Below, piece after piece: positions 8,340 to 16,922 of a DNA stretch of 64,000 nucleotides. The DNA is taken from positions 1,116,001 to 1,180,000 of the forward strand of contig CP119313.1 of the NCBI GenBank assembly GCA_029202485.1. Direction: 5' to 3'. The stretch is from Candidatus Pedobacter colombiensis (GTDB lineage Bacteria; Bacteroidota; Bacteroidia; Sphingobacteriales; Sphingobacteriaceae). The translations under genes and the position numbers were made by a program. The notes beneath the pieces were generated by a model. The model was not told where the DNA came from. It made no database searches and was given only the letters and a program-made list of their open reading frames with translations. Each line of letters begins with the position of its first letter. The first letter of the stretch is position 1.

Positions 8340-9230
8340 ATGTATATTAACATCACCGACAGCGAAAAATCCAATAATAAAGGGAGCAGCGGAGAACTGG
8401 TGCATTACCTGGATAAAGAATGCCGCTTATTTCCTGATCTGGAAAAGGAGCATTGGTTTAATGGCAATGCGATCCAAATCCCATCTTATGAAGTGAAAAA
8501 TGCGATTGATCATAATATTGCTAAACTGGCTAAAACGGAGGCTAAATTTTTCCTGATCAACATTAGTCCCAGTCAAAAAGAAATCACTTACCTAAAAGAA
8601 AAGCATGGGGAGTTAAATAAAAAAGCCTTTAAAGCTTATGCGGTTAAGGTGATGGATGAATATGCCAGGAACTTTAACCGTCAGGGTATCAATTCCCATA
8701 AAGATCTGTTGTGGTTTGCCAAATTGGAGAACCACCGGTATTACAGTCATAAGGATAAAGAGGTAAAAAACGGAGAAAAGAAAGTTGGTCAATTGAAGGA
8801 TGGTGAGCAGATGCACATTCAGATCATTGTCAGTAGGAAGGATATTAGCAATAAGCTCAAGTTAAGCCCGATGAATAAATCAAAGGGCAGGAATAAAACA
8901 CATTCCAGAAAGATGGGGGAGTTTAACCGTTCTGCTTTTAAGCATTCCGGAGAACGGGTGTTTGATCAGCTATTTGGATTTGAAAGACCGCTTAACCAGA
9001 CTTATAAATATGCCAATGTGCAAAAGAATGGATCACTGGAGCAGCAGCTGGACCTGCAGAAGGAAGTTGATAAGGAAATATCCGGCCAGAAGGAACATGA
9101 AATGATGCAAGTGGATACCAGTTTATTGGATGTACTGTTTATGAAAGCGGATTACGATCCGGTCAGCAGTTTTAAAAAGAAAAAGAAGCGCAGGAATTCA
9201 CAAAACAACGATCAGCACTTAACATTATGA
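8340..9230 (+). CDS. Relaxase, MobB/BtgB-like (DUF5712 family)
   Basis: The N-terminus (MYINITDSEKSNNKGSSGELVHYLDKE) and the block MHIQIIVSRKD (residues 158-168) are typical of the DUF5712 mobilization proteins of Bacteroidetes, which nick oriT and carry the transferred strand. The metal-site signature seen here is H159-x-Q161 preceded by E130-N-H132. The C-terminal third is lysine-rich, as expected for DNA contact, ending in a KKKKKRR stretch. At 296 residues it is of normal length. Its last four bases overlap the start of the coupling-protein gene (ATGA), which indicates translational coupling. Confidence 0.85.
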   Translation: MYINITDSEKSNNKGSSGELVHYLDKECRLFPDLEKEHWFNGNAIQIPSYEVKNAIDHNIAKLAKTEAKFFLINISPSQKEITYLKEKHGELNKKAFKAYAVKVMDEYARNFNRQGINSHKDLLWFAKLENHRYYSHKDKEVKNGEKKVGQLKDGEQMHIQIIVSRKDISNKLKLSPMNKSKGRNKTHSRKMGEFNRSAFKHSGERVFDQLFGFERPLNQTYKYANVQKNGSLEQQLDLQKEVDKEISGQKEHEMMQVDTSLLDVLFMKADYDPVSSFKKKKKRRNSQNNDQHLTL

Positions 9231-11245
9231 ATACAGGAGAGGACGCACAAGGTTTACGCAAGATCATTGACCTGACCAGACTGATTAGTTTAGTCATTTT
9301 GGCGATTCATTTTTACCTGGTTTGTTATCAGGCATTTTTGGAATGGGGAATCATGTCAGCTATTACCGATAAATTGTTCAGCAATATCGGTAAGATTGGT
9401 CTATTTAAAAGTTTGTTGTTACCCAAGTTGGCGGCTTTGCTTTTTTTAGCGGTTTCACTGATTGGGGTAAAAGGGCGAAAAGATGAAAAACAGCAGGTTA
9501 AGCCGATTGCGGCTTATCTGATTACCGGAATACTGTTATACTTTATCAGTATACTATGTTTATATCTGCAAGCTTCAAATCAGCTGATTGCCAGTTTGTA
9601 TATTGGGATTACGATGACTGGTTACCTGTTAATGCTTTCTGGCGGCACCTTACTCTCCAGGTTGATTAAAGCGAATCTGAATACCGATGTATTTAATTCA
9701 GATAATGAGACCTTTCCCCAGGAAGAGCGGTTCATTGAAAATGATTTTTCCTTTAATCTGCCGACCAAGTATAAGCTAAAAGGGGAGGTCAGGGATGGCT
9801 GGATCAACTGCGTGAATATGTGCAGAAGTCTGCTTGTGGCGGGATCAGGTGGTGCTGGTAAGACGTATTTCGTGATCCGGCATGTGATCGATCAGCACCT
9901 GGAAAAAGGGGCGGCCATGTTTGTCTATGATTTTAAATTTGATGATTTGACCAGACTGACTTATAACAAGCTGCTGAAATACCAGGGGAATTATAAAGTA
10001 AAGCCGGCCTTTTACCTGATTAACTTTGAGGATCTGGAGCGTACCCACCGCTGTAATCCACTGGATCCAGAAACGATGCAGGACATTAGTGATGCGACAG
10101 AGGCCAGCCGTACCATTATGCTGGGGTTGAACAAAGACTGGATTAAAAAGACAGGTGATTTTTTTGTGGAGAGTGGGATTAATTTTGTTACGGCGGTGAT
10201 CTGGTATTTGCGGAAATATCAGGATGGTAAATATTGTACACTGCCCCATGTGATTGAGCTGATGCAAACTGAGTATGACATGCTGTTTGCAGTAATGGAT
10301 GAACAGCAGGAGGTGAGGACATTAATCAATCCTTTTATTTCGGCTTTGAAGCGTAAGGCGGGACCGCAACTGGAGGGGCAGATCGCCTCGGCGAAGATCG
10401 GGCTGGCCAGGCTGGCTTCACCGGCTTTGTATTATGTGTTGAGTGGGAATGATTTTACGCTGGACATCAATAATCCCGATGCGCCGAAGGTGGTTTGTAT
10501 GGGTAACAATCCGCAAAAAACGGATGTTTATGGTGCTGTTCTTTCCTTATATGTGAATACGATGCTCAAGCTGATCAATAAGAAAGGAAAGCTCAAGTCC
10601 AGTTTGATCTTTGATGAATATGCGACTTTATTTGCGAATTTAATTGCTACGATTAGTACCGGAAGAAGTCAGCTGATTTCCTGTACGCTTGGAATTCAGT
10701 CGATTGAGCAGCTAAAGAAGGAGTATGGGGCGGAGCAGGCGGAAATTATTGTTGGAATATGTGCCAATTTGATTTGCGGGCAGGTGAGCGGGGATAGTGC
10801 TAAAAAGTTTTCGGAGACTTTTGGTAAGATTATGCAGGACAGGCAGAGTATGAGTATCAATAGTTCTGACGTGTCGGTTTCTAAGTCTACGCAGATGGAT
10901 TATGCGATCCCGGCTTCTAAGATTGCGACACTTTCTTCGGGGGAATTTGTGGGTATTGTTGCTGATAGTCCGGATCAGAGGATTGCTTTAAAGATGTTTC
11001 ATGGGGAGATTCAGAATGATCATGAGGGTATTGCGCAGGAGGAGGCTGGGTTTGTGCCGATTCCTAAGGTTGCTCATGTGAGTTATGGGGATGTGATGGA
11101 GAATTATATTCGGATTAAGTATGAGGTGGAGACTTTGGTGAAATCGGAAGCTGAACGAATTTTGAAGAAGTATGGGAAGCCAGAGGAGGCTAAAATGGAT
11201 GGCGATAAACCGGCTGGTGAGGGGCAGCAGGCCTTGGTGCTGTAG
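9227..11245 (+). CDS. Type IV coupling protein (VirD4/MobC-like ATPase)
   Basis: The N-terminal 140 residues contain about four hydrophobic segments that would anchor the protein in the inner membrane. Walker A is GSGGAGKT (206-213) and Walker B is LIFDE with Asp463/Glu464, followed by the conserved STGRSQLISCTLGIQSIEQL region. This is the hexameric ATPase that links the relaxosome to the mating channel. The final 30 residues are a low-complexity tail rich in Lys, Glu and Gly. At 672 residues it is the expected size. Note the naming trap: in Bacteroidetes elements 'TraG' means the VirB4-like ATPase, which here is the separate gene at 48919. Confidence 0.92.
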   Translation: MNTGEDAQGLRKIIDLTRLISLVILAIHFYLVCYQAFLEWGIMSAITDKLFSNIGKIGLFKSLLLPKLAALLFLAVSLIGVKGRKDEKQQVKPIAAYLITGILLYFISILCLYLQASNQLIASLYIGITMTGYLLMLSGGTLLSRLIKANLNTDVFNSDNETFPQEERFIENDFSFNLPTKYKLKGEVRDGWINCVNMCRSLLVAGSGGAGKTYFVIRHVIDQHLEKGAAMFVYDFKFDDLTRLTYNKLLKYQGNYKVKPAFYLINFEDLERTHRCNPLDPETMQDISDATEASRTIMLGLNKDWIKKTGDFFVESGINFVTAVIWYLRKYQDGKYCTLPHVIELMQTEYDMLFAVMDEQQEVRTLINPFISALKRKAGPQLEGQIASAKIGLARLASPALYYVLSGNDFTLDINNPDAPKVVCMGNNPQKTDVYGAVLSLYVNTMLKLINKKGKLKSSLIFDEYATLFANLIATISTGRSQLISCTLGIQSIEQLKKEYGAEQAEIIVGICANLICGQVSGDSAKKFSETFGKIMQDRQSMSINSSDVSVSKSTQMDYAIPASKIATLSSGEFVGIVADSPDQRIALKMFHGEIQNDHEGIAQEEAGFVPIPKVAHVSYGDVMENYIRIKYEVETLVKSEAERILKKYGKPEEAKMDGDKPAGEGQQALVL

Positions 11246-11339
11246 GTTGCTTTTGTTTTTTGTCTGGGCGTTTGGTGTGGGTTAGGTCTTGACTATTTCA
11301 CATACTCTTTGCTAGCCTTTTGTCATTTTGAATTCCATC

Positions 11340-12089
11340 TTATATTTCTATTTTTTTCTGACCGTTACTATCAGCTACAATATTAAACTGTTTAGATGCC
11401 CATTCGAATTTCATATGTGCATTTGATCCAATTGGTAATTCTAATCCTTTTACTAAAATTTCTCTAAGCTTATGATAGTGGAAATAAGAGCTGCCTTCAT
11501 CTTCGCCATATCGGTCATTGTAGTCGCTAAAATAATTAATATAGGAATTATTTTCATCCAAAGCTTTGCAGTTCTTTTTAATAAAATCTATCTCCCAGTC
11601 TTCGTACCCTTCATTTCCGATACCAGGAAAATGTTTTACTATATCTAACAGCTCATTATTAAACTTAATAATTGGTAATATTTCGTTTGCTTCAGTCTGA
11701 TAGGCCTCAACAAAAGCACTGCCAAATAGGGTTGTACCATTATGAAACATATTTCCTGCTGTTATAGCGCCTCTGCATAAAAATCCATGTCGAATAAGTG
11801 TATGTATTGCTAAGGCACAATCTGAAATCATATAATAGATCCCCCCACGTTCCTGGATTAACCTAGAAATCACCAAACTATCTGACACTTGAACTATTTG
11901 CGTATCTGCTCCTAAGTACCTGTCAGCATTGATGTCATCCTCATCCTTAGGTCTTATAAAAGTATCTTTCAGTTCAGTTAAAGTATTTAGTATTCGTAAA
12001 TATTCATCTTCATTATCATCGCTTTTATCGATAGCATTCTTGAATCCGAGAATATCAATGAATGCAACAACCCTTGTTTCGTATCCCAT
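11340..12089 (-). CDS. Class III nucleotidyl-cyclase-like protein
   Basis: The 249-residue protein starts with VVAFIDILGFKNAI, which matches the first metal-binding strand of class III cyclases (F-x-D-I-x-G-F; Asp12). VSDSLVIS supplies the second aspartate (Asp70). RGAITAG (106-112) and FGSAFVEAYQTE (122-133) match the later cyclase core motifs. There is no membrane segment or sensor domain. It lies 60 bases downstream of the Mrr-like/STAND gene on the same strand, so the two are probably co-transcribed. Known: stand-alone cyclases of this fold make cCMP/cUMP signals in Pycsar defence. Inference: it may make a second messenger, or be a catalytically altered relative. Which base it would use cannot be told from sequence. 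Confidence 0.7.
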   Translation of the reverse strand: MGYETRVVAFIDILGFKNAIDKSDDNEDEYLRILNTLTELKDTFIRPKDEDDINADRYLGADTQIVQVSDSLVISRLIQERGGIYYMISDCALAIHTLIRHGFLCRGAITAGNMFHNGTTLFGSAFVEAYQTEANEILPIIKFNNELLDIVKHFPGIGNEGYEDWEIDFIKKNCKALDENNSYINYFSDYNDRYGEDEGSSYFHYHKLREILVKGLELPIGSNAHMKFEWASKQFNIVADSNGQKKIEI

Positions 12090-12149
12090 AGTGTATTTAG
12101 ATCTTTAAGTGCGGTAATTTTAATTTAATAATACAGAAGCAAATTAGCA

Positions 12150-14486
12150 TTATCTATCAAATAGGTCCTCAATAGCTGCTTGAAAGTCGTCACCTCTACC
12201 GGTCTCTCTTAAACTATGAAAGTGATCATCATCATCATCGTAATAATCATGATTTGACACAATCTCTTGCAATATGCCAGCTTCGTCTATGTCAAGATCG
12301 TTAGAAAAGGAGTCATAAAAGTCAGATAATCCACATTCATCAATAAAGGATATGTAATCATCCCAGAATCTGTCACTAATAATGGTTTCTGCACTTCCAG
12401 GAAAGCCATCATGGTAATGTTCTAAAATTTCCTGTGTTTTTGATGAAAAATCGATTTCTTTTTTGATCTCTTCAAAACAAAAAGAGATTGACTCTTCTAC
12501 AACAGCTTTGTTTTCTTCAACTCTTATATAATCCTCTAAAATCTGATCATATAATTTGAAAATTAGAAGAACTTTTTTAAAATCATCGGTATCTCTGACG
12601 CCGGAATATAGCAAATTGATATAGCTATGCCAAGACTTCAAAATAAATCCCTTACAATTGGGAAGTATTATACAATATTCAATTAAAGTAGATAATTCTA
12701 AGAACTGATTATGAGCACTATCTTCCAGGAGTATTTCCCGTAAACACTCTAGAACAATGTTTTCAGTAACCTGATCTTTAAAATAGGTAACGTAAATATA
12801 TCCTAAGTCATTGCAAAGCTTTTCGTGTGGTTTAGGAATTAATTGAGTAGCATTTTTTACAAATTCTGAATAGTATTTGTGTTTTTCTTGAATTGTAAGA
12901 ATAATGCCGTCTTTTTTTTTAGGGTTAAAAAATGTGGTGAGTTGCTTTGTATACTTAATTCCACAAAAAATTCTCCATTTTTCTTTATGATTAGCTTTAA
13001 TATAGTTTAATAAAAAATCTCCGACGGAAGGATTTATAAAACTAAAACTATTGATGCCTGTATCAGAGTCGATTGTGCTTTTTATGAGGCCATCCATAAG
13101 TTTTTTTATTGCTCCGTTAAAAGCATCATGTTCAAGTTTAAAACCATGGTGATCAATCTCAAATTTATATCTTTGATCAAAGGCAGTTTCTAATGTTGGC
13201 ATATCGATGTTATATCCGCCTAAACTTAATAACGTTGTCAGTACAAATCGGTCAACATCATTTAGTTGCTTCTCATAAGCATCTTTCCATATTTCTTCGG
13301 GATTGTCAAGATTATGGAAGATAAAATCATGTAAATTTTTAATGCTGCTATTTTTGAAATTATGACTTTGAGTGATAAATTCAATTAGCCTGGGAGCATA
13401 ATTTTTGTGTTCAATTATTTTTAAATAACTTTTATCCTTCATCATTACACTATAAAGCTCTTCTGTAATATTTGATTGAAAAAGATGATTATAAAGTATC
13501 TGTGCCTTATTGAGTAAATTGTAGTCATCAATTTTTAATTCATATTTAGAAATTGATGAAAGTTTCTGTCTTCTAAATTTATCATAAGCATAATTTGCTT
13601 GATTTAGGATTGTTGTCCTGGTAGTTAAAATTAAATACTTGTTTTTTAAGGCTTTTATTCGCTCTATGAAATTGACAACTACAGATTCTGTATTTTTTGG
13701 GTTTGTAAGTTCATATATATTAGATCCGAGGAAGTCATCAAAAAATATAATTTGTTTCTTTTCAGGATCTGGACTAATTAATTCCCCGGCATCTTTCAAA
13801 GTATCATCAACATGAATAAGTTCGAAGCCTTTTGCTAGAAGATTACATATTAGTAAATAAGCAATTGTGGTTTTGCCAACACCAGGATCTCCAGAAATGA
13901 TTAAAAAATTATTCTCTTTAAGTTTATCGACAGCTTCCTCAAAGTTGCTGGTGTGAACGTATAGTCCAACTTTCTGAATGATTTTCTCTTGATAGAATTC
14001 TGATCTTCCTTTGATTCCGTTATGTAGTATTCTTTGCAAAACTGAAGTACTGGTAATCCATAGCTTATAGAATTTCTCTTCAATACTTTTATTCTGGCTT
14101 AATAAAGATGCGATTTGATCCGCCCCGTATATATCGTTAGAATTTTTTACAAGAGGACTTAACTCTTTGAGCAAGGTGTCAGTTTCAGAAGGATTTAAGC
14201 CTAGAGATGTTGCTATAATATACCGCTCTGGTTTTGGATCCAATTTTGCCATGTTTGGTTTTTCAACATGGATTAACTTATGTTTTAAATCTGAAAATTT
14301 AGAATTTGTATAATGCTTTGCCTGAATTACTATTTCATTGTTTTTTATTGCTGAGAACCTTAAGTCTATACCTTTATCCTTCCCTTTTTTAAAGTTTTGT
14401 AGTCTAACTCCTAGCTCTATTTCAAGGAGATCTTTACACAGCTCTTCAAATTCTTTATCATTAAGTACACTTAGGTTATAATTCAT
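12150..14486 (-). CDS. Mrr-like nuclease fused to a STAND NTPase (nSTAND3-like)
   Basis: Residues 5-60 form a PD-(D/E)xK restriction-endonuclease domain of the Mrr type: EFEELCKDLLEIELGVRLQ...DKGID41L...VIQAK57HY. A P-loop NTPase follows with Walker A SGDPGVGKTT (198-207) and Walker B IIFFDD (246-251), then an ILTTRT sensor-like motif. The 450-residue C-terminal part is helical, AT-rich in codon use, and ends in an acidic tail with an Asp run (YYDDDDDHF). Known: nuclease-STAND fusions are antiphage sensors in which target binding drives oligomerisation and DNA cleavage. The neighbouring cyclase-like gene is not a usual partner, which makes the pair notable. Confidence 0.8.
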   Translation of the reverse strand: MNYNLSVLNDKEFEELCKDLLEIELGVRLQNFKKGKDKGIDLRFSAIKNNEIVIQAKHYTNSKFSDLKHKLIHVEKPNMAKLDPKPERYIIATSLGLNPSETDTLLKELSPLVKNSNDIYGADQIASLLSQNKSIEEKFYKLWITSTSVLQRILHNGIKGRSEFYQEKIIQKVGLYVHTSNFEEAVDKLKENNFLIISGDPGVGKTTIAYLLICNLLAKGFELIHVDDTLKDAGELISPDPEKKQIIFFDDFLGSNIYELTNPKNTESVVVNFIERIKALKNKYLILTTRTTILNQANYAYDKFRRQKLSSISKYELKIDDYNLLNKAQILYNHLFQSNITEELYSVMMKDKSYLKIIEHKNYAPRLIEFITQSHNFKNSSIKNLHDFIFHNLDNPEEIWKDAYEKQLNDVDRFVLTTLLSLGGYNIDMPTLETAFDQRYKFEIDHHGFKLEHDAFNGAIKKLMDGLIKSTIDSDTGINSFSFINPSVGDFLLNYIKANHKEKWRIFCGIKYTKQLTTFFNPKKKDGIILTIQEKHKYYSEFVKNATQLIPKPHEKLCNDLGYIYVTYFKDQVTENIVLECLREILLEDSAHNQFLELSTLIEYCIILPNCKGFILKSWHSYINLLYSGVRDTDDFKKVLLIFKLYDQILEDYIRVEENKAVVEESISFCFEEIKKEIDFSSKTQEILEHYHDGFPGSAETIISDRFWDDYISFIDECGLSDFYDSFSNDLDIDEAGILQEIVSNHDYYDDDDDHFHSLRETGRGDDFQAAIEDLFDR

Positions 14487-14570
14487 TTCTATGGCGTTAA
14501 TTTTATGAAACCCGATTTTTTCCCTAATTGCTAAGTTATAATTTTTGTTGAAGAATAATAAGCCTTTAAA

Positions 14571-14601
14571 GTTCAGGTGCCAATGAGCCTGGCTCCTGAG
14601 A
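14571..14601 (+). repeat. Dispersed stem-loop repeat, copy 3
   Basis: CAGGTGCCAATGAGCCTGGCTCCTGAG forms a nested hairpin (GAGCC/GGCTC inside TCAGG/CCTGA) and resembles the repeats near 2155 and 3121. It lies just upstream of the Mrr/STAND gene. The rest of the 14487-14706 gap shows nothing further. Confidence 0.5.
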
Positions 14602-14706
14602 TTTTCATCGCCTGTGCTTATGTTGAATCCAGTAGAGGAGGAATAAAGTCGAAACAGAATTAAAACTAAAATCCTTTAAGACAAAGTGAGCTGCCTATTG
14701 TATTGC

Positions 14707-14937
14707 TTAAGTATAAATCACTTCAAAGCTACCATAAGATGCCATTTCAGCCGAGTGGTGTACTCTGAGGTTGAGTTTCATTTTTTCAATTAACTCCTTG
14801 GCAAAAGTGATGCTGCTATGCAAATCATGCATGCCGCGGATTTCAATACCCCTGGCCAGCATTTTAAATTTTTGAGGGTCAAATTTTTCTATAAATTTTT
14901 GAAGATCGGTAGTGGTATTCGCTGCTGTTTTTTTCAT
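14707..14937 (-). CDS. Hypothetical protein, 76 residues
   Basis: No family recognised. The product (MKKTAANTTTDLQKFIEKF...GSFEVIYT) is a soluble, mostly helical small protein with a mixed C-terminal strand. It is divergent from the gene at 15091, and the 150-base space between them holds a clear promoter for the plus-strand gene. Its size and position fit the small accessory genes common between mob and cargo modules. It could be a small regulator, but nothing in the sequence shows this. Confidence 0.5.
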   Translation of the reverse strand: MKKTAANTTTDLQKFIEKFDPQKFKMLARGIEIRGMHDLHSSITFAKELIEKMKLNLRVHHSAEMASYGSFEVIYT

Positions 14938-15038
14938 AGGGTAGGTTTCTAATGGTAGATGTAGGGTAAATGCATTTGAATTGCTTTCACAAAACTAATG
15001 GTTTAATTTTAAAATACTAATATTTTTAGTAATTTATT

Positions 15039-15070
15039 TTTGAATTACCAATGTGTTTAGCCTAGCTTTG
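15039..15070 (+). promoter_or_regulatory. Bacteroidetes-type promoter
   Basis: TTTG at 15039-15042 and TAGCTTTG at 15063-15070 match the -33 and -7 consensus with a 20-base spacer. The predicted start near 15077 leaves a short leader before the ATG at 15091. Confidence 0.6.
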
Positions 15071-15090
15071 TAAGGTTAAAACATTGGGTG

Positions 15091-15486
15091 ATGCAAAGAA
15101 CAGGATATACACATGACGGCTATTTGTGGCAGCTGGAATACCGGGATACGCTTAAACTGCTGGAGGAAAAGATCATATTGTTTTTAAGGCTGAATGAAAA
15201 ACTGCGCAATAATATTCAAAACAAAAGCCGTTTTGTCAGCAATAAGGTGGAGTTTGTTGAGTTTAACTTGCTGGAGTTTGCTGAGGGCTACAGGGCAAAG
15301 TTCATTGATCCGGATATGGAAAAGTATTGTCTCCGGTTTATGGAACTGCTAAAGCCTGTTTTGACTGGTTTTGTAAAGGAGATCGGTTATTCAGCAAATA
15401 GCTTCCGTTTTCGTTTTAGGTACGGAGGAAGGGTATTTGAGAAGGGTATGGGGATTACAATTCCAAAGGAATCCGGAGAGGAATAG
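15091..15486 (+). CDS. Hypothetical protein, about 131 residues
   Basis: No domain recognised. The product (MQRTGYTHDGYLWQLEYRDTLKLLEEK...) is rich in Phe, Arg and Leu with a helical N-terminal half and a basic, Phe/Arg-alternating segment (SFRFRFRYGGRVF, about 102-114) that looks like a beta-strand or nucleic-acid-binding surface. A GTG one codon earlier is an alternative start. It is expressed from the promoter at 15039-15070 and is convergent with the acetyltransferase gene downstream. Confidence 0.55.
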   Translation: MQRTGYTHDGYLWQLEYRDTLKLLEEKIILFLRLNEKLRNNIQNKSRFVSNKVEFVEFNLLEFAEGYRAKFIDPDMEKYCLRFMELLKPVLTGFVKEIGYSANSFRFRFRYGGRVFEKGMGITIPKESGEE

Positions 15487-15520
15487 GTTTTGGTATTTCT
15501 GGTCTAAACTAGGCTGGTAC

Positions 15521-16060
15521 TCATGCCGTTTCATACAGATCTTGCAGTGCATCAAACCTGGCTTTGTAGGTAAAGTTTGCTTTTTCCAGTACACGTTTTG
15601 CAGCTATGTTTTTTCGGTTGACTACTGCGCCTATGCTTTCAATGCCTTGGTTTAGGATGGCATCTACTACTGCTGGCAGAATCTCGGTCATGATGTAGCA
15701 TCCGGTAGCGGAGCTGCTGAGGTAGAATTCGATAAAGTAAGGGTAGGCTTTGATGTTGTAAAATTCCCTGGCCATTTCCGGGGAGATGATGTCAATCAGG
15801 CCAATGACTTTATCTAGTTTTTTGTCGTGGATAAAATGGATATGGTTTCTTCCAGAGTGTGAGCCCAATATCATGGTTTGAAGAAAAGTTTCTGCTTCTT
15901 TGAGATTGTTGATTCTTTTGGCTGGTAAGTATTTCAGGGTTCTGTCGTCGGAGAGGATGGTGTAAATATCTGCGACTAGCTGATCGTATTTTTGTAGGTC
16001 TTCTGAGCGGAAAGGGTGGATGAGCAGGTGATCATTTTCAAAAGCAATGGGTTTGAGCAT
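15521..16060 (-). CDS. GNAT acetyltransferase, RimJ/RimL-like
   Basis: The N-terminus (LLIHPFRSEDLQKYDQL) and the C-terminal block NRKNIAAKRVLEKANFTYKAR (148-168) are the usual first strand and last helix/strand of RimJ/RimL-type GNAT enzymes, which transfer acetyl from acetyl-CoA to amino groups. The central FIEFYLSSSATGCYIMTE corresponds to the acetyl-CoA binding strand and helix. At 179 residues it is a single complete domain. The substrate cannot be predicted. It follows the XRE gene on the same strand by about 30 bases and may be controlled by it. Confidence 0.75.
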   Translation of the reverse strand: MLKPIAFENDHLLIHPFRSEDLQKYDQLVADIYTILSDDRTLKYLPAKRINNLKEAETFLQTMILGSHSGRNHIHFIHDKKLDKVIGLIDIISPEMAREFYNIKAYPYFIEFYLSSSATGCYIMTEILPAVVDAILNQGIESIGAVVNRKNIAAKRVLEKANFTYKARFDALQDLYETA

Positions 16061-16093
16061 ATATAGTATCCGGTTTTTAAGGAAAATGCTTAT

Positions 16094-16336
16094 TTACCTG
16101 AGTGCCTTTTCTGGCATAAAGTCCTTAGGAGACAATCCAAAATGATCTGCCAGTTTGTTAATGTGGTTCACATTGTATTTCGCTCTCTTATTTGGATTTT
16201 CAATGTTAGCAACAAAAGATTGTCCGACACCGATTACGAAACCAATGTCTGCCTGGTTAAGGCCATTATCCATCCTTAACTTTGTAACAAAATCTACGAT
16301 ATACTGCTCTATTGGTGTTAAAAGTGACTCTTTCAT
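16094..16336 (-). CDS. XRE-family transcriptional regulator
   Basis: This 80-residue single-domain repressor has a helix-turn-helix at about residues 20-70 (LRMDNGLNQADIGFVIGVGQSFVANIENPNKRAKYNVNHINKLADHFGL), with the typical Q-x-D-I-G and S-F-V-A-N-I-E recognition segments. A perfect 11+11 bp palindrome lies about 35 bases upstream of its start, which suggests autoregulation. It probably forms an operon with the acetyltransferase gene downstream. Confidence 0.85.
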   Translation of the reverse strand: MKESLLTPIEQYIVDFVTKLRMDNGLNQADIGFVIGVGQSFVANIENPNKRAKYNVNHINKLADHFGLSPKDFMPEKALR

Positions 16337-16353
16337 AAATCACCACTAAGCAA

Positions 16354-16394
16354 TGCAAAAGATTTTTTGCATATATGACACAGGTGTCATATAT
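16354..16394. promoter_or_regulatory. Palindromic operators upstream of the XRE gene
   Basis: ATATATGACAC-AG-GTGTCATATAT (16371-16394) is a perfect inverted repeat with 11 bp arms. Overlapping its edge is a second inverted repeat, TGCAAAA (16354-16360) with TTTTGCA (16365-16371). The larger one is a strong candidate binding site for the adjacent XRE dimer. Confidence 0.65.
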
Positions 16395-16481
16395 TTGATT
16401 TATTGTAAACATAAGGTTAATGGATTAAAATAGTTGTGAATAAAATAAAGTTTCCTCATTAAGAGGTATTAATTCAAAGAG

Positions 16482-16680
16482 TCTCGTCGCGATAAGTTTG
16501 ACAGCCATGACGCGAGGCAGTAAGAACTAATGCCCATATCAACTTAAAGTGTATATCTTTGCGCTTAAGACAGGTATGGGCCTTACTGTAAATCCATGTC
16601 TTGGCTGTCAACTAAGAAGCGGTGGTAAGTAGGGCCCTGCCTGTCTTACCATAAAACTAGGCTCGCATAAATCAGCGAGA
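16482..16680 (+). ncRNA. Candidate structured non-coding RNA
   Basis: No coding frame covers this stretch, yet long complementary arms nest in order. TTGACAGCCA (16498-16507) pairs with TGGCTGTCAA (16602-16611). CAGTAAG (16518-16524) pairs with 16582-16588, GCCCATA (16532-16538) with 16575-16581, and CTTAA (16543-16547) with 16565-16569. A second hairpin is GGTAAG/CTTACC (16624-16650), and TCTCG/CGAGA may close the whole. The apical loop holds TATCTTTG (16554-16561), a -7-box-like sequence. It resembles a ~200 nt small RNA such as a 6S-like RNA, but I cannot assign a family, and the strand is uncertain because hairpins read on both strands. The remainder of the 16395-16922 gap has an 8 bp inverted repeat (GGTCAATT...AATTGACC, about 16788-16825). 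Confidence 0.45.
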
Positions 16681-16850
16681 TATGAAAATTGATACATCAA
16701 TCGATATCCATTCTATATTAGATTTTTTTGAAAATTTTTTAAAATTTCAAAAACGTCGGTTCCGCTATCGTTTTCGATCTTACCAAATGGTCAATTTCGA
16801 GAGTAGCGATTTTGTGAATTGACCACCCTTGGATAATTTCAAATAATAAT

Positions 16851-16878
16851 TTGAATATTGCGTGATAATGTATTTTTA
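16851..16878 (+). promoter_or_regulatory. Possible promoter of the ECF sigma gene
   Basis: TTG (16851-16853), a 17-base spacer, and TATTTTTA (16871-16878) differ from TAnnTTTG at the last base. The position, about 45 bases before the ATG at 16923, is suitable. This is a weak match. Confidence 0.3.
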
Positions 16879-16922
16879 GGTAAATTTAAAATAGCTGTAA
16901 TGCAGTGCATTAAGTTGGGAAA

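Noticed and set aside
16554..16561. TATCTTTG as an active promoter -7 box
   Set aside because: No TTG-type -33 element lies at the right distance, and the sequence sits in the loop of a long hairpin.
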